64,000 bases of DNA from Pseudoxanthomonas helianthi (GCF_017939625.1 NZ_JAGKTC010000003.1:124001-188000); one strand, 5' to 3'. Counted from the first letter of the stretch, positions 8,004 to 19,326 are shown. Numbers and translations are program-made. The notes: generated by a model not told the origin, from the letters alone.

Positions 8004-8462
8004 TCACAGCCAGGGCGCATTCCCCAGAACGATTTTTCTGTAATAGCCGACGTTGATGCGCGAGGCGTAGATCGCGGCCATGCCTATGGCGACGGCAGCG
8101 CGCGGGTTGATGCCGATCGCGGCCAACAACATCAGAACCAGGATGGTAATGCCGAGATACACCAATCCTTGCCGCCACAATCCCTTGACGAAGTAATGAA
8201 TCGGGCCGAACAGAACGGCAAGCAGGTAGGCGAGCCAGTTGAATCCGATTTTCATCCGTTCGGCGGATGGCAAATTGCGGATCAAGGGAAGGTCCGGTCC
8301 TCCTGCCTTCTCGATCAGTCGGAATCTCTCTTTCCAGAATTCGGAAACATCTAGTCGCGCAATCGGGTCCGGCGTGCTGCGCCGAACCGTCGCGTCAGCC
8401 GCGGTCTGCGGCGGGGCATACGGATTGTTCGCAAACGGGTTGTTGTTGTAAGGGTCATTCAT
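8004..8462 (-). CDS. DUF2628-like membrane protein
   Basis: A 152-residue protein with an Asn/Pro-rich cytoplasmic start (NNNPFANNPYAPP), a short amphipathic region (FWKERFRLIEKAGG) and about three membrane helices. The segment IGFNWLAYLLAVLFGPIHYFVKGL resembles DUF2628, a small family of unknown function that often carries repetitive N-terminal tails. Base composition is somewhat lower in GC than its neighbours, mostly from the Asn-rich tail. It stands alone between the agmatine operon and a small exported protein. Confidence 0.7.
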   Translation of the reverse strand: MNDPYNNNPFANNPYAPPQTAADATVRRSTPDPIARLDVSEFWKERFRLIEKAGGPDLPLIRNLPSAERMKIGFNWLAYLLAVLFGPIHYFVKGLWRQGLVYLGITILVLMLLAAIGINPRAAVAIGMAAIYASRINVGYYRKIVLGNAPWL

Positions 8463-8489
8463 TTCGCATCCTTGCTTGTTTGTGAAGTG

Positions 8490-8819
8490 CTACCTGATCG
8501 GCGGCTTCGGCCCGACCTCATCCGCGCTGGCCTGGTTGGCCACCACGTCGATCACCTTGTTCTTCTCGAAGTACACGGTGAAAGTCGGATAGACCCAGCG
8601 GTTGATCGTCGGCCACTGGCGCTTCTGGCCGCCGCGCGGTTCCAGCTTCTGCTGCGGGGCGCCGAAGCGGGATTCGACCTGCGCGGCTGTTTGCCCGCGC
8701 ACCGGCACGGAACCGGCCGGCAATTCCTTGGTCCGGTCGATCAGCAAGGTGTCGGCGCCGGCGGCAAAGGACAGGCCCAGCAGGGCCAGCAAGGGCAGGG
8801 TGTAGGTTCGACGGCTCAT
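8490..8819 (-). CDS. Small exported protein of unknown function
   Basis: A 109-residue protein with a clear Sec signal peptide (MSRRTYTLPLLALLGLSFAA, likely cleavage after AGA at about residue 22). The mature part holds VRGQTAAQVESRFGAPQQKL, a pattern seen in small SmpA/OmlA-like periplasmic proteins, where G(M)T..QV...G.P is a recurring motif. I do not recognise a named family. The location would be the periplasm. The start follows a GGGGAG ribosome site. It lies 27 bp upstream of the DUF2628-like gene on the same strand, so the two may be cotranscribed. Confidence 0.7.
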   Translation of the reverse strand: MSRRTYTLPLLALLGLSFAAGADTLLIDRTKELPAGSVPVRGQTAAQVESRFGAPQQKLEPRGGQKRQWPTINRWVYPTFTVYFEKNKVIDVVANQASADEVGPKPPIR

Positions 8820-9004
8820 GGTGGTGCTCCCCGGATGAGGGGGCCTTTATAGCAAACGGATCGTGCCAAGACCTTGCCCGATGCACGGTTCCGGCGCGTC
8901 GAGGCGAGCGGGTCGGATTATCCCTACCGATCGGGGCGGCGTGCGCCGATGGCAGGGCAACGCCGGACGCGGATCATGGCGTCGTCAGGCAGGGAGGCCG
9001 AACG

Positions 9005-11356
9005 ATGTTTCGCATGCGTCACGACATGTCCGCTCGCGTGCCGTGGTTCGGCATTGCGGCGTCGGCCGGATTGCTGGCCGGGGTCGTGGCATGCCTGTGG
9101 TTGCCGACGTTGGCGCCGTGGCCCGTGCGGGCGGTGTGCATGGCTGCCGGGGCGGCGCTGGCCCTGCGCAAGCCAGGATTGCGCTGGTTGGGCTTGGCCC
9201 TGGTAGGTTTCGGCTGGGCGGGACTGCATGCTGGCTGGGTGCTTTCGACGCAATTGCCGGCGCGGCTGGAGAAGCGGGAACTCGCCATCAGCGGGCGCAT
9301 CGTCGACCTGCCGCAGAGCGAGCCGCGCCGCACGCGTTTCCAGTTCCGCGTCGATGATAGCCAGAACCAGTTGCCGGAACTGCGCGGCAAGCGCCTGCAG
9401 CTGGCGTGGTACGACGACTACGACGCCGTCGAGCTGGGTCCGCGCACGCAACTGCGGGCCGGCGCGCGCTGGCGCTTCAACGTACGCCTGCGCGCGCCGC
9501 GCGGGTTGCGCAATCCCGGCGGTTTCGACAGCGAACGTTATGCCTTGGCCCAGCGCATCGCCGCGACCGGGTATTTGGTCGATGCGGAAACCGCGCGACA
9601 GCTCGCGCCACCCTCCGGCTTGCAGGCCTGGCGCGAAAGCGAATCCGCGCGCATCGCCAAGGGCACGCCCGCTGCCTCGTCGCGCTTCGTTCGTGCGCTG
9701 GCGCTGGGCGATACGCGCTTCCTCGACGACGCCGATTGGCAGGTGCTGCGCGCCGCCGGGCTGACCCATCTGATCGCGATTTCCGGCTTCCATGTCGGCC
9801 TGGTCGCCGGCTTCTGCGCGCTGCTCGGTGCAGGGTTGTGGCGATTGTTTCCCGTGTTCGCCCGGCGGATGCCGCGGCCGCAGGTGGCAGCCGTATCCGC
9901 CTTCGTGGGCGCGGCGGGTTATGCGGCGGTAACTGGATTCGCGCTGCCGACGCTGCGCACCGGCCTGATGATTGCCGTGGTGGTGGTGGCGCGTTGTGGG
10001 CGACGGCCGTTGCGCGCGCTGGATGCGCTTGCGCTTTCGTTGATCGCGGTGCTGGTTTGCGATCCGCTATCGGTTCTGGCGGCGGGCTTCTGGCTCAGCT
10101 TCGGCGGCGTCGCCTGGCTGGTCTGGTGCCTGCCGGGCGAACGCACGCGGTCGCTGTGGCGCGAGTTCCTGTCCGCGCAAGGCGTGGCGACGCTGGGCCT
10201 GTTGCCGCTGACCGTGGTGTTGTTCGGCCAGGCTTCGCTGGTCGGTCCGCTGGCGAATCTGGGCGCGATTCCGTGGTGGAGCCTGGTGGTGGTGCCGCTT
10301 TCATTGTTCGGCACCGGCCTGGACGTGCTGCACGCGGGTTGGGGCGATTGGGCGTGGAAGCTGGCGGCCGCATGCTTCGAACCAAGCTGGCAGGTTTTCT
10401 CCGCCATGGCCCGCAGCCGTTTCGCCCTTTACTGGATGTCGGAGCCCGCGTGGTATGCGTTGCCGTTGGCGCTGCTGGGGGCGTTCTGGCTGTTGCTGCC
10501 GCGCGGCGTGCCGGGCAAGGCGCTGGCCGCGATGCTGTGGTTGCCGATGCTGTGGCCGGACCGCGACCTCCCGGAGCCCGGTGCGGTGCAGCTGACGGTG
10601 ATCGACGTGGGGCAGGGCCTGTCGGTGCTGGTTCGCACCCATGACCATGCCTTGCTGTACGACACCGGCCCGGCGGTGCCCGATGGTTTCGATGCCGGGG
10701 AGCGCGCGGTGTTGCCCACGCTGCATGCGTTGGGCGTGGCGAGGCTGGATCGCGTCGTGGTCAGCCACGGCGACAACGATCACGCCGGCGGCTTCCAGGC
10801 TGTGCAACGGGGCATGCCGGTGCTGGACAGCCTGACACCGGCAGGGTCGCCGGTGCCGGCGCGACACGCCTGCGCAGTCGGACAGGTCTGGGAATGGAGC
10901 GGCGTGAAATTCCGTTTCCTGCATCCCACGCCGCATTTTCCATATCTGAAGAACGAAGCCAGCTGCGTGTTGCGGGTGGAATCTGCCCATGGTGCGGCGT
11001 TGCTGACTGGCGACATCGGCGGCGTGATCGAACGCGAGCTGGTCCGCCGTGCTGCACGCGACCTGCGTGCCGACGTGGTGCTGGCCCCGCACCATGGCAG
11101 CGGCGGGTCTTCCGATCCGGCCTTCGTCGCTGCGACGCAAGCGAAGGTGGCGATCGTCTCGGCCGGCTATGCCAACCGCTTCGGTCATCCACGGCCGCAA
11201 GTGGTGGAGCGCTGGCGCGAAGCCGGTGCGGAAGTGCTGAACACCGCTGACAGCGGCGCGATCACGGTCTGGCTGGACCGGCACGGCCCGGGCGTGCGCG
11301 AGCGTCGGCGCTGGCAGGCACGGCTGTGGGATGCGGCGGCATTGCGCGGCGATTGA
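9005..11356 (+). CDS. comEC: ComEC/Rec2-family DNA uptake channel
   Basis: A 783-residue polytopic inner-membrane protein that carries transforming single-stranded DNA into the cytoplasm. Domains in order are an N-terminal DUF4131/OB-like region (about 30-200), the competence membrane domain (about 225-500, with LTHLIAISGFHVGLVAG) and a C-terminal metallo-beta-lactamase domain. The latter has VSHGDNDHAGG with ligands H588, D590, D592 and H593, then APHHGS and NRFGHP. Metal ligands look intact, so the domain may be an active nuclease. Length is normal. It lies directly upstream of exbB-exbD-msbA-lpxK, the usual Xanthomonadaceae order. Confidence 0.95.
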   Translation: MFRMRHDMSARVPWFGIAASAGLLAGVVACLWLPTLAPWPVRAVCMAAGAALALRKPGLRWLGLALVGFGWAGLHAGWVLSTQLPARLEKRELAISGRIVDLPQSEPRRTRFQFRVDDSQNQLPELRGKRLQLAWYDDYDAVELGPRTQLRAGARWRFNVRLRAPRGLRNPGGFDSERYALAQRIAATGYLVDAETARQLAPPSGLQAWRESESARIAKGTPAASSRFVRALALGDTRFLDDADWQVLRAAGLTHLIAISGFHVGLVAGFCALLGAGLWRLFPVFARRMPRPQVAAVSAFVGAAGYAAVTGFALPTLRTGLMIAVVVVARCGRRPLRALDALALSLIAVLVCDPLSVLAAGFWLSFGGVAWLVWCLPGERTRSLWREFLSAQGVATLGLLPLTVVLFGQASLVGPLANLGAIPWWSLVVVPLSLFGTGLDVLHAGWGDWAWKLAAACFEPSWQVFSAMARSRFALYWMSEPAWYALPLALLGAFWLLLPRGVPGKALAAMLWLPMLWPDRDLPEPGAVQLTVIDVGQGLSVLVRTHDHALLYDTGPAVPDGFDAGERAVLPTLHALGVARLDRVVVSHGDNDHAGGFQAVQRGMPVLDSLTPAGSPVPARHACAVGQVWEWSGVKFRFLHPTPHFPYLKNEASCVLRVESAHGAALLTGDIGGVIERELVRRAARDLRADVVLAPHHGSGGSSDPAFVAATQAKVAIVSAGYANRFGHPRPQVVERWREAGAEVLNTADSGAITVWLDRHGPGVRERRRWQARLWDAAALRGD

Positions 11357-11429
11357 CGCCGTTCCACGACGGCTGCAGCCATGAACTATCCTATGGCCTT
11401 CGCTTAACGGCCCGGGGCCGGAGGATTGC

Positions 11430-12071
11430 GTGCTGGAACTGGTCAAGGCCGGCGGTTGGCCGATGATTCCCCTGCTGCTGCTCGCGGTATTGGCCCTGGC
11501 CATCGTGGTGGAACGCTTCTGGAGCCTGCGGCGCAAGGAAGTGCTGCCGCCCGGCCTCGGCGACGAAGTGCGTCGCTGGGCGTCCGGCGGGCAGCTCGAT
11601 CCGGCGCACATCGAAACCCTGCGCCGCAATTCGCCGCTGGGTGCGCTGCTGGCCGCCGCGCTGGACGTGCGCGACCGCCCGCGGGTGCTGATCCGCGAGC
11701 GCATCGAGGACACCGGCCGCCACCAGGTCCATCGCATGGAGCGTTTCCTCAACGCGCTGGGCACCATCGCCGCGGCGGGACCGCTGCTGGGCCTGTTCGG
11801 CACCGTGGTCGGCATGATCCAGATGTTCCTCGGCATCCTCGACCACGGCATCGGCGACGTGAACCAGCTCGCCGGCGGCATCGGCAAGGCCTTGGTCTGC
11901 ACCGCCACCGGCATGATCGTGGCGATCCCGGCGTTGGTGTTCCATCGCCATTTCCGCAGTCGCGTCGCCGGCTACGTCATTGAAATGGAGCGCGAAGCCA
12001 CCACCTTGCTCGATACGCTGGACGACAAGAACGGCGCATTGGCCCGCGTGCGCGGCGCGAATCAACGCTGA
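11430..12071 (+). CDS. exbB: MotA/TolQ/ExbB proton channel family protein
   Basis: A 213-residue inner-membrane protein of the ExbB/TolQ family. It has one N-terminal helix (residues 8-24), a cytoplasmic domain, and the paired helices with the conserved LGTIAAAGPLLGLFGTVVGMI and LVCTATGMIVAIPALV motifs. The start is GTG with a GGAGG ribosome site 7 nt upstream. With the ExbD partner 11 bp downstream it would form a proton-driven motor. Its place before msbA and lpxK is conserved in this family of bacteria. Whether it energises TonB receptors or another envelope process is not known from sequence. Confidence 0.92.
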   Translation: MLELVKAGGWPMIPLLLLAVLALAIVVERFWSLRRKEVLPPGLGDEVRRWASGGQLDPAHIETLRRNSPLGALLAAALDVRDRPRVLIRERIEDTGRHQVHRMERFLNALGTIAAAGPLLGLFGTVVGMIQMFLGILDHGIGDVNQLAGGIGKALVCTATGMIVAIPALVFHRHFRSRVAGYVIEMEREATTLLDTLDDKNGALARVRGANQR

Positions 12072-12082
12072 ACCGACCGACG

Positions 12083-12505
12083 ATGCGCATCCGCGACGAC
12101 CGTGCCCACGACGAACCGGAGATCAACCTGATTCCGTTGATCGACGTCATCCTGGTGTTGATCATTTTCTTCGTGGTCACCACCACCTTCGACGCGCGTT
12201 CGACCCTGAAGCTGCAACTGCCGACCGCCACCGGCGAACCCGCCGAAGCGCAGTCGCAGCCGCTGAGCGTGTTGATCAACGCCGAGGGACGCTATTTCGT
12301 CGGCGACCACGAAGTGCTGCGCACCGACGCCGACGCGCTGAAGCAGGCCGTCGCCCAGTTGGGCGGCACCGACCACGAGCGCCCGGTGCTGCTGCGCGCC
12401 GACGCGCGCGCGCAGACCCAGGCGGTGATCACCGCGCTGGACGTGCTGGGCCAGCTCGGTTTCCGCAACGTGCAGTTCGCCACCGCGCCGGAGCAGAAAC
12501 GGTGA
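12083..12505 (+). CDS. exbD: ExbD/TolR family protein
   Basis: A 140-residue partner of the ExbB-like channel. It has the characteristic N-terminal [20 protein letters not shown], with the single membrane helix and the conserved aspartate (position 16 of that motif region, LIDV) needed for proton flow. A periplasmic domain of about 90 residues follows. The stop overlaps the GTG start of msbA by 4 bp, which implies translational coupling. Confidence 0.92.
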   Translation: MRIRDDRAHDEPEINLIPLIDVILVLIIFFVVTTTFDARSTLKLQLPTATGEPAEAQSQPLSVLINAEGRYFVGDHEVLRTDADALKQAVAQLGGTDHERPVLLRADARAQTQAVITALDVLGQLGFRNVQFATAPEQKR

Positions 12506-14250
12506 ACGAAAGGCCATCGCCGTGGCAAACCTACCGGCGCCTGCTCGGTTTCGCCAAGCCGTATCGGGGGCTGCTGGGACTGGCGTTCGTGGCCGCGTTG
12601 GTCGAAGCCGGCGGCAGCGCGGCCTTCGCCAAGCTGATGGAGCCGATCACCAATCGCACGTTCGAAGCGCGCGACGTCGACAACATCTGGGTGCTGCCGG
12701 CGTTGATCGTGCTGGTGTTCCTGGTGCGCGGCTTCGCCGGCTTCGTCACCGACCTGGCCATGGGCCGTTCCGCACGCAGCATTGCCCGCGACCTGCGCGT
12801 GGGCGTGCTGGGCAAGTACCTGCGCATGTCCGGCTTGCGCTTCGATACCGAGCCGGTGCCCTCCATGCTGATCCGGCTGGGCTCCGACAGCGATCAGGTG
12901 TCGCAGGCGGCCGTCGACGCGATGAAGGTCATGATCCAGCAGGCCCTGCAGGCCTTGTTCCTGCTCGGCGTGATGCTGTGGACGAGCTGGCTGGTGACGT
13001 TGTCGATCCTGCTGCTGGCGCCGCCGCTGGCCTGGGTGATGAACAAGGTGGCGCGCCGCTACCGCAAGGTCAGCCACCGCATCCAGGAAAGCAGCGGCAA
13101 CCTGCTGCAGGCCGCGGACCAGGCGTTGTCCAACCAGCAGGAAGTGAAGGTGTACGGCGCCCAGGCCGCGGAAACGGCGCGCTACCGCACGCTGGCCGAC
13201 ATCAACCTGAATCTGGCGATGAAAGTGGAAACCACGCGTGGCGTGGCGACCGCCGTGGTGCAAACCATGGGCGCGGTCGGCCTGGCCGTGCTGCTGCTGA
13301 TCGCCGGCCTGGAAGCGCAGGCCGGCCGGCTGACCGCGGGCGCTTTCTTCACCCTGCTGCTGTCGATGGCCGGCATCATCCCCGCGCTGCGGCAGCTGAC
13401 CAACGTGCAGAACATGCTGCAGCGTGGCGTGGCCTCGGCGGAACGCCTGTTCGACGTGCTGGATGCGCCCGACGAAACCGACACCGGCACGCTGCCGTTG
13501 GCGCGAGCGCAGGGCCAGCTCGAATTCCGCAACGTCACCGCACGCTATCCCGGCGCGACGCGGCCGGCGATCGAGAACATCAGCTTCGTCGCGAGCCCCG
13601 GCACGGTCACCGCCATCGTCGGCCGTTCGGGCAGCGGCAAGTCCACGCTGGTCAAGCTGATCCCGCGCTTCTACGAAGCCGAAAGCGGACAGATCCTGCT
13701 CGACGGCCATGGCGTGCAGGACTACCGCCTCGCCGACCTGCGCCGGCAGATCGCCCTGGTCGGGCAGCAGGTGATGCTGTTCGACGGCAGCGTCGCGGAC
13801 AACGTGGCCTACGGCGAACTGGCCCAGGCCGGGCAGCCGGCGTTGGAACAGGCGGTACGCGGCGCCAACGCCATGGAGTTCGTCGAGACCCTGCCGGACG
13901 GCCTGCAGGCGCAGATCGGCGCCAAGGGCGGCCGGCTTTCCGGCGGCCAGCGCCAGCGCCTGGCCATCGCCCGCGCGATGCTGAAGGACGCGCCGATACT
14001 GATCCTCGACGAGGCTACCGCCGCGCTCGACAACGAATCCGAACGCCTGGTGCAGAACGCATTGCAGAAGTTGATGCCGGACCGCACGACCCTGGTCATC
14101 GCGCACCGGCTTTCGACCATCGAACACGCCGACCAGGTGCTGGTCCTGGACCAGGGCCGGTTGGTGGAGCAGGGCACCCACGCCGAATTGCTGGCGCGCG
14201 GCGGGCTGTACGCGCACCTGCACGGCATGCAGTTCCGCGAGGCCGAGTGA
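12502..14250 (+). CDS. msbA: Lipid A export ABC transporter/permease
   Basis: A 582-residue half-transporter that flips lipid A-core across the inner membrane as a homodimer. The N-terminal six-helix domain covers about residues 15-320. The ATPase domain has Walker [10 protein letters not shown] from residue 374, signature LSGGQRQ from 479, and Walker B ILILDEAT with D503 and catalytic E504, then the H-loop IAHRLST. The start is GTG overlapping the exbD stop by 4 bp. The end overlaps the lpxK start by 4 bp (GTGA). msbA-lpxK pairing is standard for lipid A genes. Confidence 0.95.
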   Translation: MNERPSPWQTYRRLLGFAKPYRGLLGLAFVAALVEAGGSAAFAKLMEPITNRTFEARDVDNIWVLPALIVLVFLVRGFAGFVTDLAMGRSARSIARDLRVGVLGKYLRMSGLRFDTEPVPSMLIRLGSDSDQVSQAAVDAMKVMIQQALQALFLLGVMLWTSWLVTLSILLLAPPLAWVMNKVARRYRKVSHRIQESSGNLLQAADQALSNQQEVKVYGAQAAETARYRTLADINLNLAMKVETTRGVATAVVQTMGAVGLAVLLLIAGLEAQAGRLTAGAFFTLLLSMAGIIPALRQLTNVQNMLQRGVASAERLFDVLDAPDETDTGTLPLARAQGQLEFRNVTARYPGATRPAIENISFVASPGTVTAIVGRSGSGKSTLVKLIPRFYEAESGQILLDGHGVQDYRLADLRRQIALVGQQVMLFDGSVADNVAYGELAQAGQPALEQAVRGANAMEFVETLPDGLQAQIGAKGGRLSGGQRQRLAIARAMLKDAPILILDEATAALDNESERLVQNALQKLMPDRTTLVIAHRLSTIEHADQVLVLDQGRLVEQGTHAELLARGGLYAHLHGMQFREAE

Positions 14251-15263
14251 GCAAGTCGAAACAGCAAACCCCTGCGTACTGGTATGGCGAAGGCACCGTG
14301 CCCGCGCATGCGCAGGCACTAGCGGCGGTGTACGCGCGCGCCATCGCGTTGCGCCGGCGCCTGTTCGCGAAGAACCTGCTGAAGTCGCAACGCGTGGGCG
14401 TGCCGGTGATCGTGGTCGGCAACGTCAGCGTCGGCGGCACCGGCAAGACCCCGTTGACCGTCGCCATCGTGCAGCGCCTGCGCGAGGCCGGCTGGAATCC
14501 CGGTGTGGCCAGCCGCGGCTACGGTCGCGCGGACGAAGCGACCCCGCGCTGGGTCGATGCGAAGACTTCGCCGGACGAAGGTGGCGATGAGCCGGTGCTG
14601 ATCGCACGGCGCACCGGGGTGCGCGTGCGCGTGGACCGCGATCGTGTCGCCGCTGCGCGCGAGCTGGCCGCCGCCGGCTGCGACGTGGTCGTCTGCGATG
14701 ACGGCCTGCAGCACTACCGCCTGCAACGCGACATCGAGATCGAAGTGATCGATGCCGCGCGCCGTTACGGCAACGGCCGCCTGCTGCCGGCGGGACCGCT
14801 GCGAGAGCCGGCCGAACGCGGCGGCGAGTGCGACTTCCGCGTGCTCAACCTGGGCATGGGCGCGGGCGAGGCGGGCTTCGGCGAATGGCCGATGCATCTG
14901 CGCGTCGAGGGTGCCGTGCCGATGCGCGGCGGGCGCCTGCGCCCGCTGTCGGCGTTCTCGGGCCAGCGCGTGCATGCGGTGGCCGGCATCGGCAATCCGC
15001 AGCGCTTCTTCTCGATGCTGCGCGAACAGGGCCTCGGCGTGGTGCCGCACGCCTTCGACGACCATCACCGCTACACCCGGCAGGACCTGGCTTTCGGCAG
15101 CGAACTGCCGGTACTGATGACCGAAAAGGATGCAGTCAAGTGCGCGGCCTTCGCCACCGACTGGGATTACAGCGTGCCGGTGAACGCGGAATTGCCGGAG
15201 GCGTTCTGGGTGGCGTTGTTGGACAGGCTGGCGGCCGCGAACGCGCGTGCGAAAAAAGGATGA
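14247..15263 (+). CDS. lpxK: Tetraacyldisaccharide 4'-kinase
   Basis: A 338-residue membrane-associated kinase that adds the 4'-phosphate to the lipid A precursor, the sixth step of the Raetz pathway. The N-terminal hydrophobic helix and the P-loop VGGTGKTP (from residue 63) are visible, with the RGYGR, DDGLQHY and MTEKDAVK motifs typical of LpxK. The GTG start overlaps the msbA stop by 4 bp. Related genomes often carry a Trm112-like gene between lpxK and kdsB; here only a REP pair lies between them. Confidence 0.95.
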   Translation: MSKSKQQTPAYWYGEGTVPAHAQALAAVYARAIALRRRLFAKNLLKSQRVGVPVIVVGNVSVGGTGKTPLTVAIVQRLREAGWNPGVASRGYGRADEATPRWVDAKTSPDEGGDEPVLIARRTGVRVRVDRDRVAAARELAAAGCDVVVCDDGLQHYRLQRDIEIEVIDAARRYGNGRLLPAGPLREPAERGGECDFRVLNLGMGAGEAGFGEWPMHLRVEGAVPMRGGRLRPLSAFSGQRVHAVAGIGNPQRFFSMLREQGLGVVPHAFDDHHRYTRQDLAFGSELPVLMTEKDAVKCAAFATDWDYSVPVNAELPEAFWVALLDRLAAANARAKKG

Positions 15264-15275
15264 GCCTTGAGAATC

Positions 15276-15376
15276 GTCATCCCGGCGAAAGCCGGGATCC
15301 ATTTTGCTGTTGCTTTCAGCAATGAAACCGACGAAGAATCAAAATCAAGATGGATCCCGGCTTTCGCCGGGATGAC
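15276..15376. repeat. Paired REP element, GTCATCCCGGC type
   Basis: Two perfect 26-nt inverted arms (15276-15301 and 15351-15376), starting GTCATCCCGGCGAAAGCCGG, flank a 49-nt AT-richer spacer. Each arm contains its own CCGGC-GAAA-GCCGG hairpin. The same family occurs at 54860-54928. It fills the gap between lpxK and kdsB. Confidence 0.92.
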
Positions 15377-15418
15377 GAACCTGAACTGATCGCGCCCCGT
15401 ACTGATCCACGAGCCACC

Positions 15419-16183
15419 ATGACCGACTTCGTCGTTGCCATTCCCGCCCGCTATGCCTCGACCCGCCTGCCGGGCAAGCCGTTGCGCGAGATCGGCGGCG
15501 TGCCGATGGTGCTGCGCGTCGCCCGTCGTGCGCTGGATGCCGGCGCGCGCGAGGCGTGGGTCGCCACCGACGATGAACGCATCGCCGAAGCCTTGCAGGG
15601 CAGTGGCGTGCGCGTGGCGATGACCGCCGCCAGCCATGTTTCCGGCAGCGATCGCTTGGCCGAATGCGCGGATATCGCCGGTTGGAACGACGACGCCATC
15701 GTGGTCAACCTGCAGGGCGACGAGCCGTTCGCGCCGGCGGCAGGCATCCGCAAAGTCGCGGAAACGCTGGAGGCCAGCGGCACGGAGATGGCCACGCTGG
15801 CCGCGGAAATCGTCGATCCCGACGAGTTCTTCGACCCCAACGCGGTCAAGCTGGTACGCGATGCCAACGGCAACGCGTTGTACTTCAGTCGCGCGCCGAT
15901 CCCATGGCACCGCGATGCCTTCGCCCAGGACCGTCGCGCGCTGATGCCTGGCGAATGCCTGCGCCATATCGGCATCTATGCCTATCGCGCCGGCTTCCTG
16001 CGCCGTTTCGCCGCGCTGCCGCCGGGGCGGCTGGAGAAGGTCGAATCGCTCGAGCAATTGCGTGCGCTGGAAGCGGGGTTCCGCATCGCTGCGGCGTTGA
16101 CTCCCGAGCCGTTCCCACCCGGGGTCGACACCGAAGAAGACCTGCACCGGGCCGAGGCGTGGCTGGCCGGGCGGGGCGGATGA
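15419..16183 (+). CDS. kdsB: 3-deoxy-manno-octulosonate cytidylyltransferase
   Basis: A 254-residue CMP-KDO synthetase that activates KDO with CTP for transfer to lipid A. The nucleotide-binding N-terminus [19 protein letters not shown], the VNLQGDEPF metal/substrate segment, YFSRAPIPW and the C-terminal GVDTEEDL are all present. The ATG at 15419 begins the conserved N-terminus; an earlier in-frame start would read through the REP arm. The stop overlaps the phosphatase start by 4 bp (ATGA). Confidence 0.96.
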   Translation: MTDFVVAIPARYASTRLPGKPLREIGGVPMVLRVARRALDAGAREAWVATDDERIAEALQGSGVRVAMTAASHVSGSDRLAECADIAGWNDDAIVVNLQGDEPFAPAAGIRKVAETLEASGTEMATLAAEIVDPDEFFDPNAVKLVRDANGNALYFSRAPIPWHRDAFAQDRRALMPGECLRHIGIYAYRAGFLRRFAALPPGRLEKVESLEQLRALEAGFRIAAALTPEPFPPGVDTEEDLHRAEAWLAGRGG

Positions 16184-16668
16184 AGCTGCTCGCGGTGTGC
16201 CTGGGCAACATCTGCCGTTCGCCGATGGCCGAAGGGGCGCTGCGAGCGCGCCTGGACGCGGCCGGGCTGGACTGGGTGGAAACCGATTCGGCCGGTACCG
16301 GCGGCTGGCATGCCGGCGAAGCGCCCGACCGGCGTGCGATCGCCTGCGCGCGCGGGCACGGAGTCGATATCGGCGGTTTGCGCGCACGCAAGTTGAAGGC
16401 TTCCGATTTCGAATATTTCGACTGGCTGCTGTGCGCGGACGTGCAGAACCTGATCGATGCGCGTCGCATCGCACCCATCGGACTCGCCGAAAAGGCCGTG
16501 CTGTTGCTCGACTGGGCTGGCGTCGAACCCGAAGGCGAAGTCGCCGACCCGTATTACGGCGATACGAGCGATTTCGAACGCACCTGGACCGAGGTCGACG
16601 CTGCCGCGCAACGCATCGCCGTGCGCATCGGAAATACGCAGGAGCGTGTTTCGTGGGAGCGGCCATAG
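16180..16668 (+). CDS. Low-molecular-weight protein-tyrosine phosphatase
   Basis: A 162-residue phosphatase. The P-loop CLGNICRS (cysteine 7, arginine 13) and the general-acid loop VADPYYGD are intact, so it should be active. Such enzymes often dephosphorylate capsule or exopolysaccharide tyrosine kinases, but here the partner is unknown. It is coupled to kdsB by a 4-bp overlap. The last few codons and the TAG stop lie inside a REP arm starting at 16652, so the natural C-terminus was probably replaced or extended by the repeat. Confidence 0.93.
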   Translation: MKLLAVCLGNICRSPMAEGALRARLDAAGLDWVETDSAGTGGWHAGEAPDRRAIACARGHGVDIGGLRARKLKASDFEYFDWLLCADVQNLIDARRIAPIGLAEKAVLLLDWAGVEPEGEVADPYYGDTSDFERTWTEVDAAAQRIAVRIGNTQERVSWERP

Positions 16669-16721
16669 CCGCGATTGGATATCCACGAAAAGGCCTCATC
16701 GCGGCCATAGCCGCTCCCACG
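16652..16721. repeat. Paired REP element, GTGGGAGCGGC type
   Basis: Two 24-nt inverted arms (16652-16675 and 16698-16721) match with two mismatches around the inner CATAG. Each arm is itself a GCGGC-CATA-GCCGC hairpin. It belongs to the GTrGGAGCG family seen at 19533 and 52697. The left arm supplies the stop codon of the phosphatase gene. Confidence 0.9.
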
Positions 16722-16738
16722 AGGCATAATCCCGATCG

Positions 16739-18594
16739 ATGAGTTCCACCGCCGCCAACGATTTCGACGGCAAGGCCTTCGCCGCCGGCCTGAGCACCGC
16801 GCCGGGCGTGTACCGCATGTACGCGGCCGACGGCAGCCTGCTGTACGTGGGCAAGGCCGGTGCGCTGCGCAAGCGCGTCGCCAGCTACTTCAACAGCTCG
16901 CCGAAGACGCCGCGCACGCTGGCGATGCTGGCCCAGGTCGCGCGGATGGACGTGACCGTCACCCGTACCGAGGCCGAGGCGCTGCTGCTGGAAAACCAGC
17001 TGATCAAGTCGCTCGTGCCGCGCTACAACGTGATGCTGCGCGATGACAAGAGCTACCCATACGTGCTGCTGACCCAGGAGCCATGGCCGCGCATCGCCAT
17101 GCATCGCGGCCCGCGCGCGGTGCCGGGGCGCTATTTCGGTCCGTATCCGGCGGTGGGCGCGGTGCACGAAACGCTGAACGTGATGCAGAAGCTGTTCAAG
17201 CTGCGCAACTGCGAGGACAGCGTGTTCCGCAATCGCTCGCGGCCGTGCCTGCAGTACCAGATCGGCCGGTGCAGCGCGCCGTGCGTGGGCCTGGTGCCCG
17301 CGCCGGAATATGCCGAGGCGGTGCGTCGCGCCACGCTGCTGCTGGACGGCCGCAGCGACGAGCTGACCGGCGAGCTGACCGGGGCGATGGAAGCGGCCAG
17401 CGCGCGCCTGGATTTCGAGCAGGCCGCGCGCCTGCGCGACCTGGTCGCCAGCATCCGCAGCCTGCAGGCGCGCCAGTACGTCGACGGCCACGCCGCCGAC
17501 CTCGACGTGCTCGCCTGCGCGATGCAGGGCAGCGCGGCCTGCGTGTTGCTGCTGGCGTTCCGCGACGGCCGCAACCTCGGCACGCGGGCCTTCTTTCCCC
17601 GGACCAACGGCGAGGACAGCGCCGGCGAAGTGCTGGCGGCGTTCGTGTCGCAGTACTACGCCGAGCAGACGCCGCCGGCCGAGATCGTGCTGGATCGCGA
17701 GATCCCCGATGCGGAACTGATCGAAGCGGCGCTGGGCGCGGCGGCCGGGCGCAAGGTGCAGTTGAAGTGGAACGTGCGCAGCGAACGCGCCGGCTACCTC
17801 GACCTGGCCCGGCGCAATGCCGAAGTCACCCTGGCGACGGAACTGTCCAGCCGCGACGCGCAGCACGCGCGCAGCGAGGCCTTGCGCGAGCTGCTCGACT
17901 TGCCCGAGCCGGCCAAGCGGATCGAGTGCTTCGACATCAGTCACACCATGGGCGAAGCGACCGTGGCTTCCTGCGTGGTTTTCGACGCCGCCGGGGCGGT
18001 GCGCGGGCAGTACCGCCGCTACAACATCACCGGCATCGAGCCGGGCGACGATTACGCGGCGATGCGCCAGGCCCTGGATCGCCGCTTCCGTCGCGCGGTG
18101 GAAGAGGGTGGGGTGCTTCCCGATGTGCTGTTGATCGACGGCGGCGCGGGGCAGCTGGCGCAAGCCAAGGCCGCATTGGCCGACCTCGGCATAGACAGCG
18201 TGGTGCTGGTCGGCGTGGCCAAGGGCGAGGAGCGCCGGGCCGGCCACGAGACCCTGGTGCTGGCCGACGGCCGCGAAGTGCGGCCGGGCGCGGCTTCACC
18301 CGCGCTGCAACTGATCCAGCAGGTGCGCGACGAGGCGCACCGCTTCGCCATCACCGGCCATCGCGGCCGCCGGCAGAAGGCGCGCATGACCAGCCGGCTC
18401 GAGGACATCGAAGGCATCGGTCCGCGCCGCCGCGCCAGCCTGCTGAAGCATTTCGGCGGATTGGCGGGACTGAAGGCCGCCGGCGAGGACGAAATCGCCC
18501 GCGTCGAAGGCATCAACGCCGCGCTCGCCGCGCGAATCTACGCTAACCTGCACGGGCTGGCGCCGCCCGTGTCGCCATCCTCGACCGGCAACGA

Positions 18595-18598
<4 letters not shown>
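16739..18598 (+). CDS. uvrC: UvrABC excinuclease subunit C
   Basis: A 619-residue nuclease that makes both incisions in nucleotide excision repair. The N-terminal GIY-YIG domain (about 18-100, GVYRMYAADG, LLYVGKAGALRKRV) makes the 3' cut. A UVR motif region for UvrB binding lies near residue 215 (LTGAMEAASARLDFEQAARLRD, shown only in part). The C-terminal RNase H-like domain (IECFDISHTMGEATVAS) makes the 5' cut, and two helix-hairpin-helix motifs end the protein. Length is normal. The stop overlaps pgsA by 4 bp, the same uvrC-pgsA order as in E. coli. Confidence 0.97.
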
Positions 18599-19314
<716 letters not shown>

Positions 19315-19326
19315 GTTTTCGCAAAG

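Noticed and set aside
15167-18247. 1026-codon open frame on the minus strand across kdsB to uvrC
   Set aside because: It is antisense to four well-supported genes, has Arg/Ala-rich shadow composition, and its VIPAKAGIH-like stretch is only the translated REP arm.
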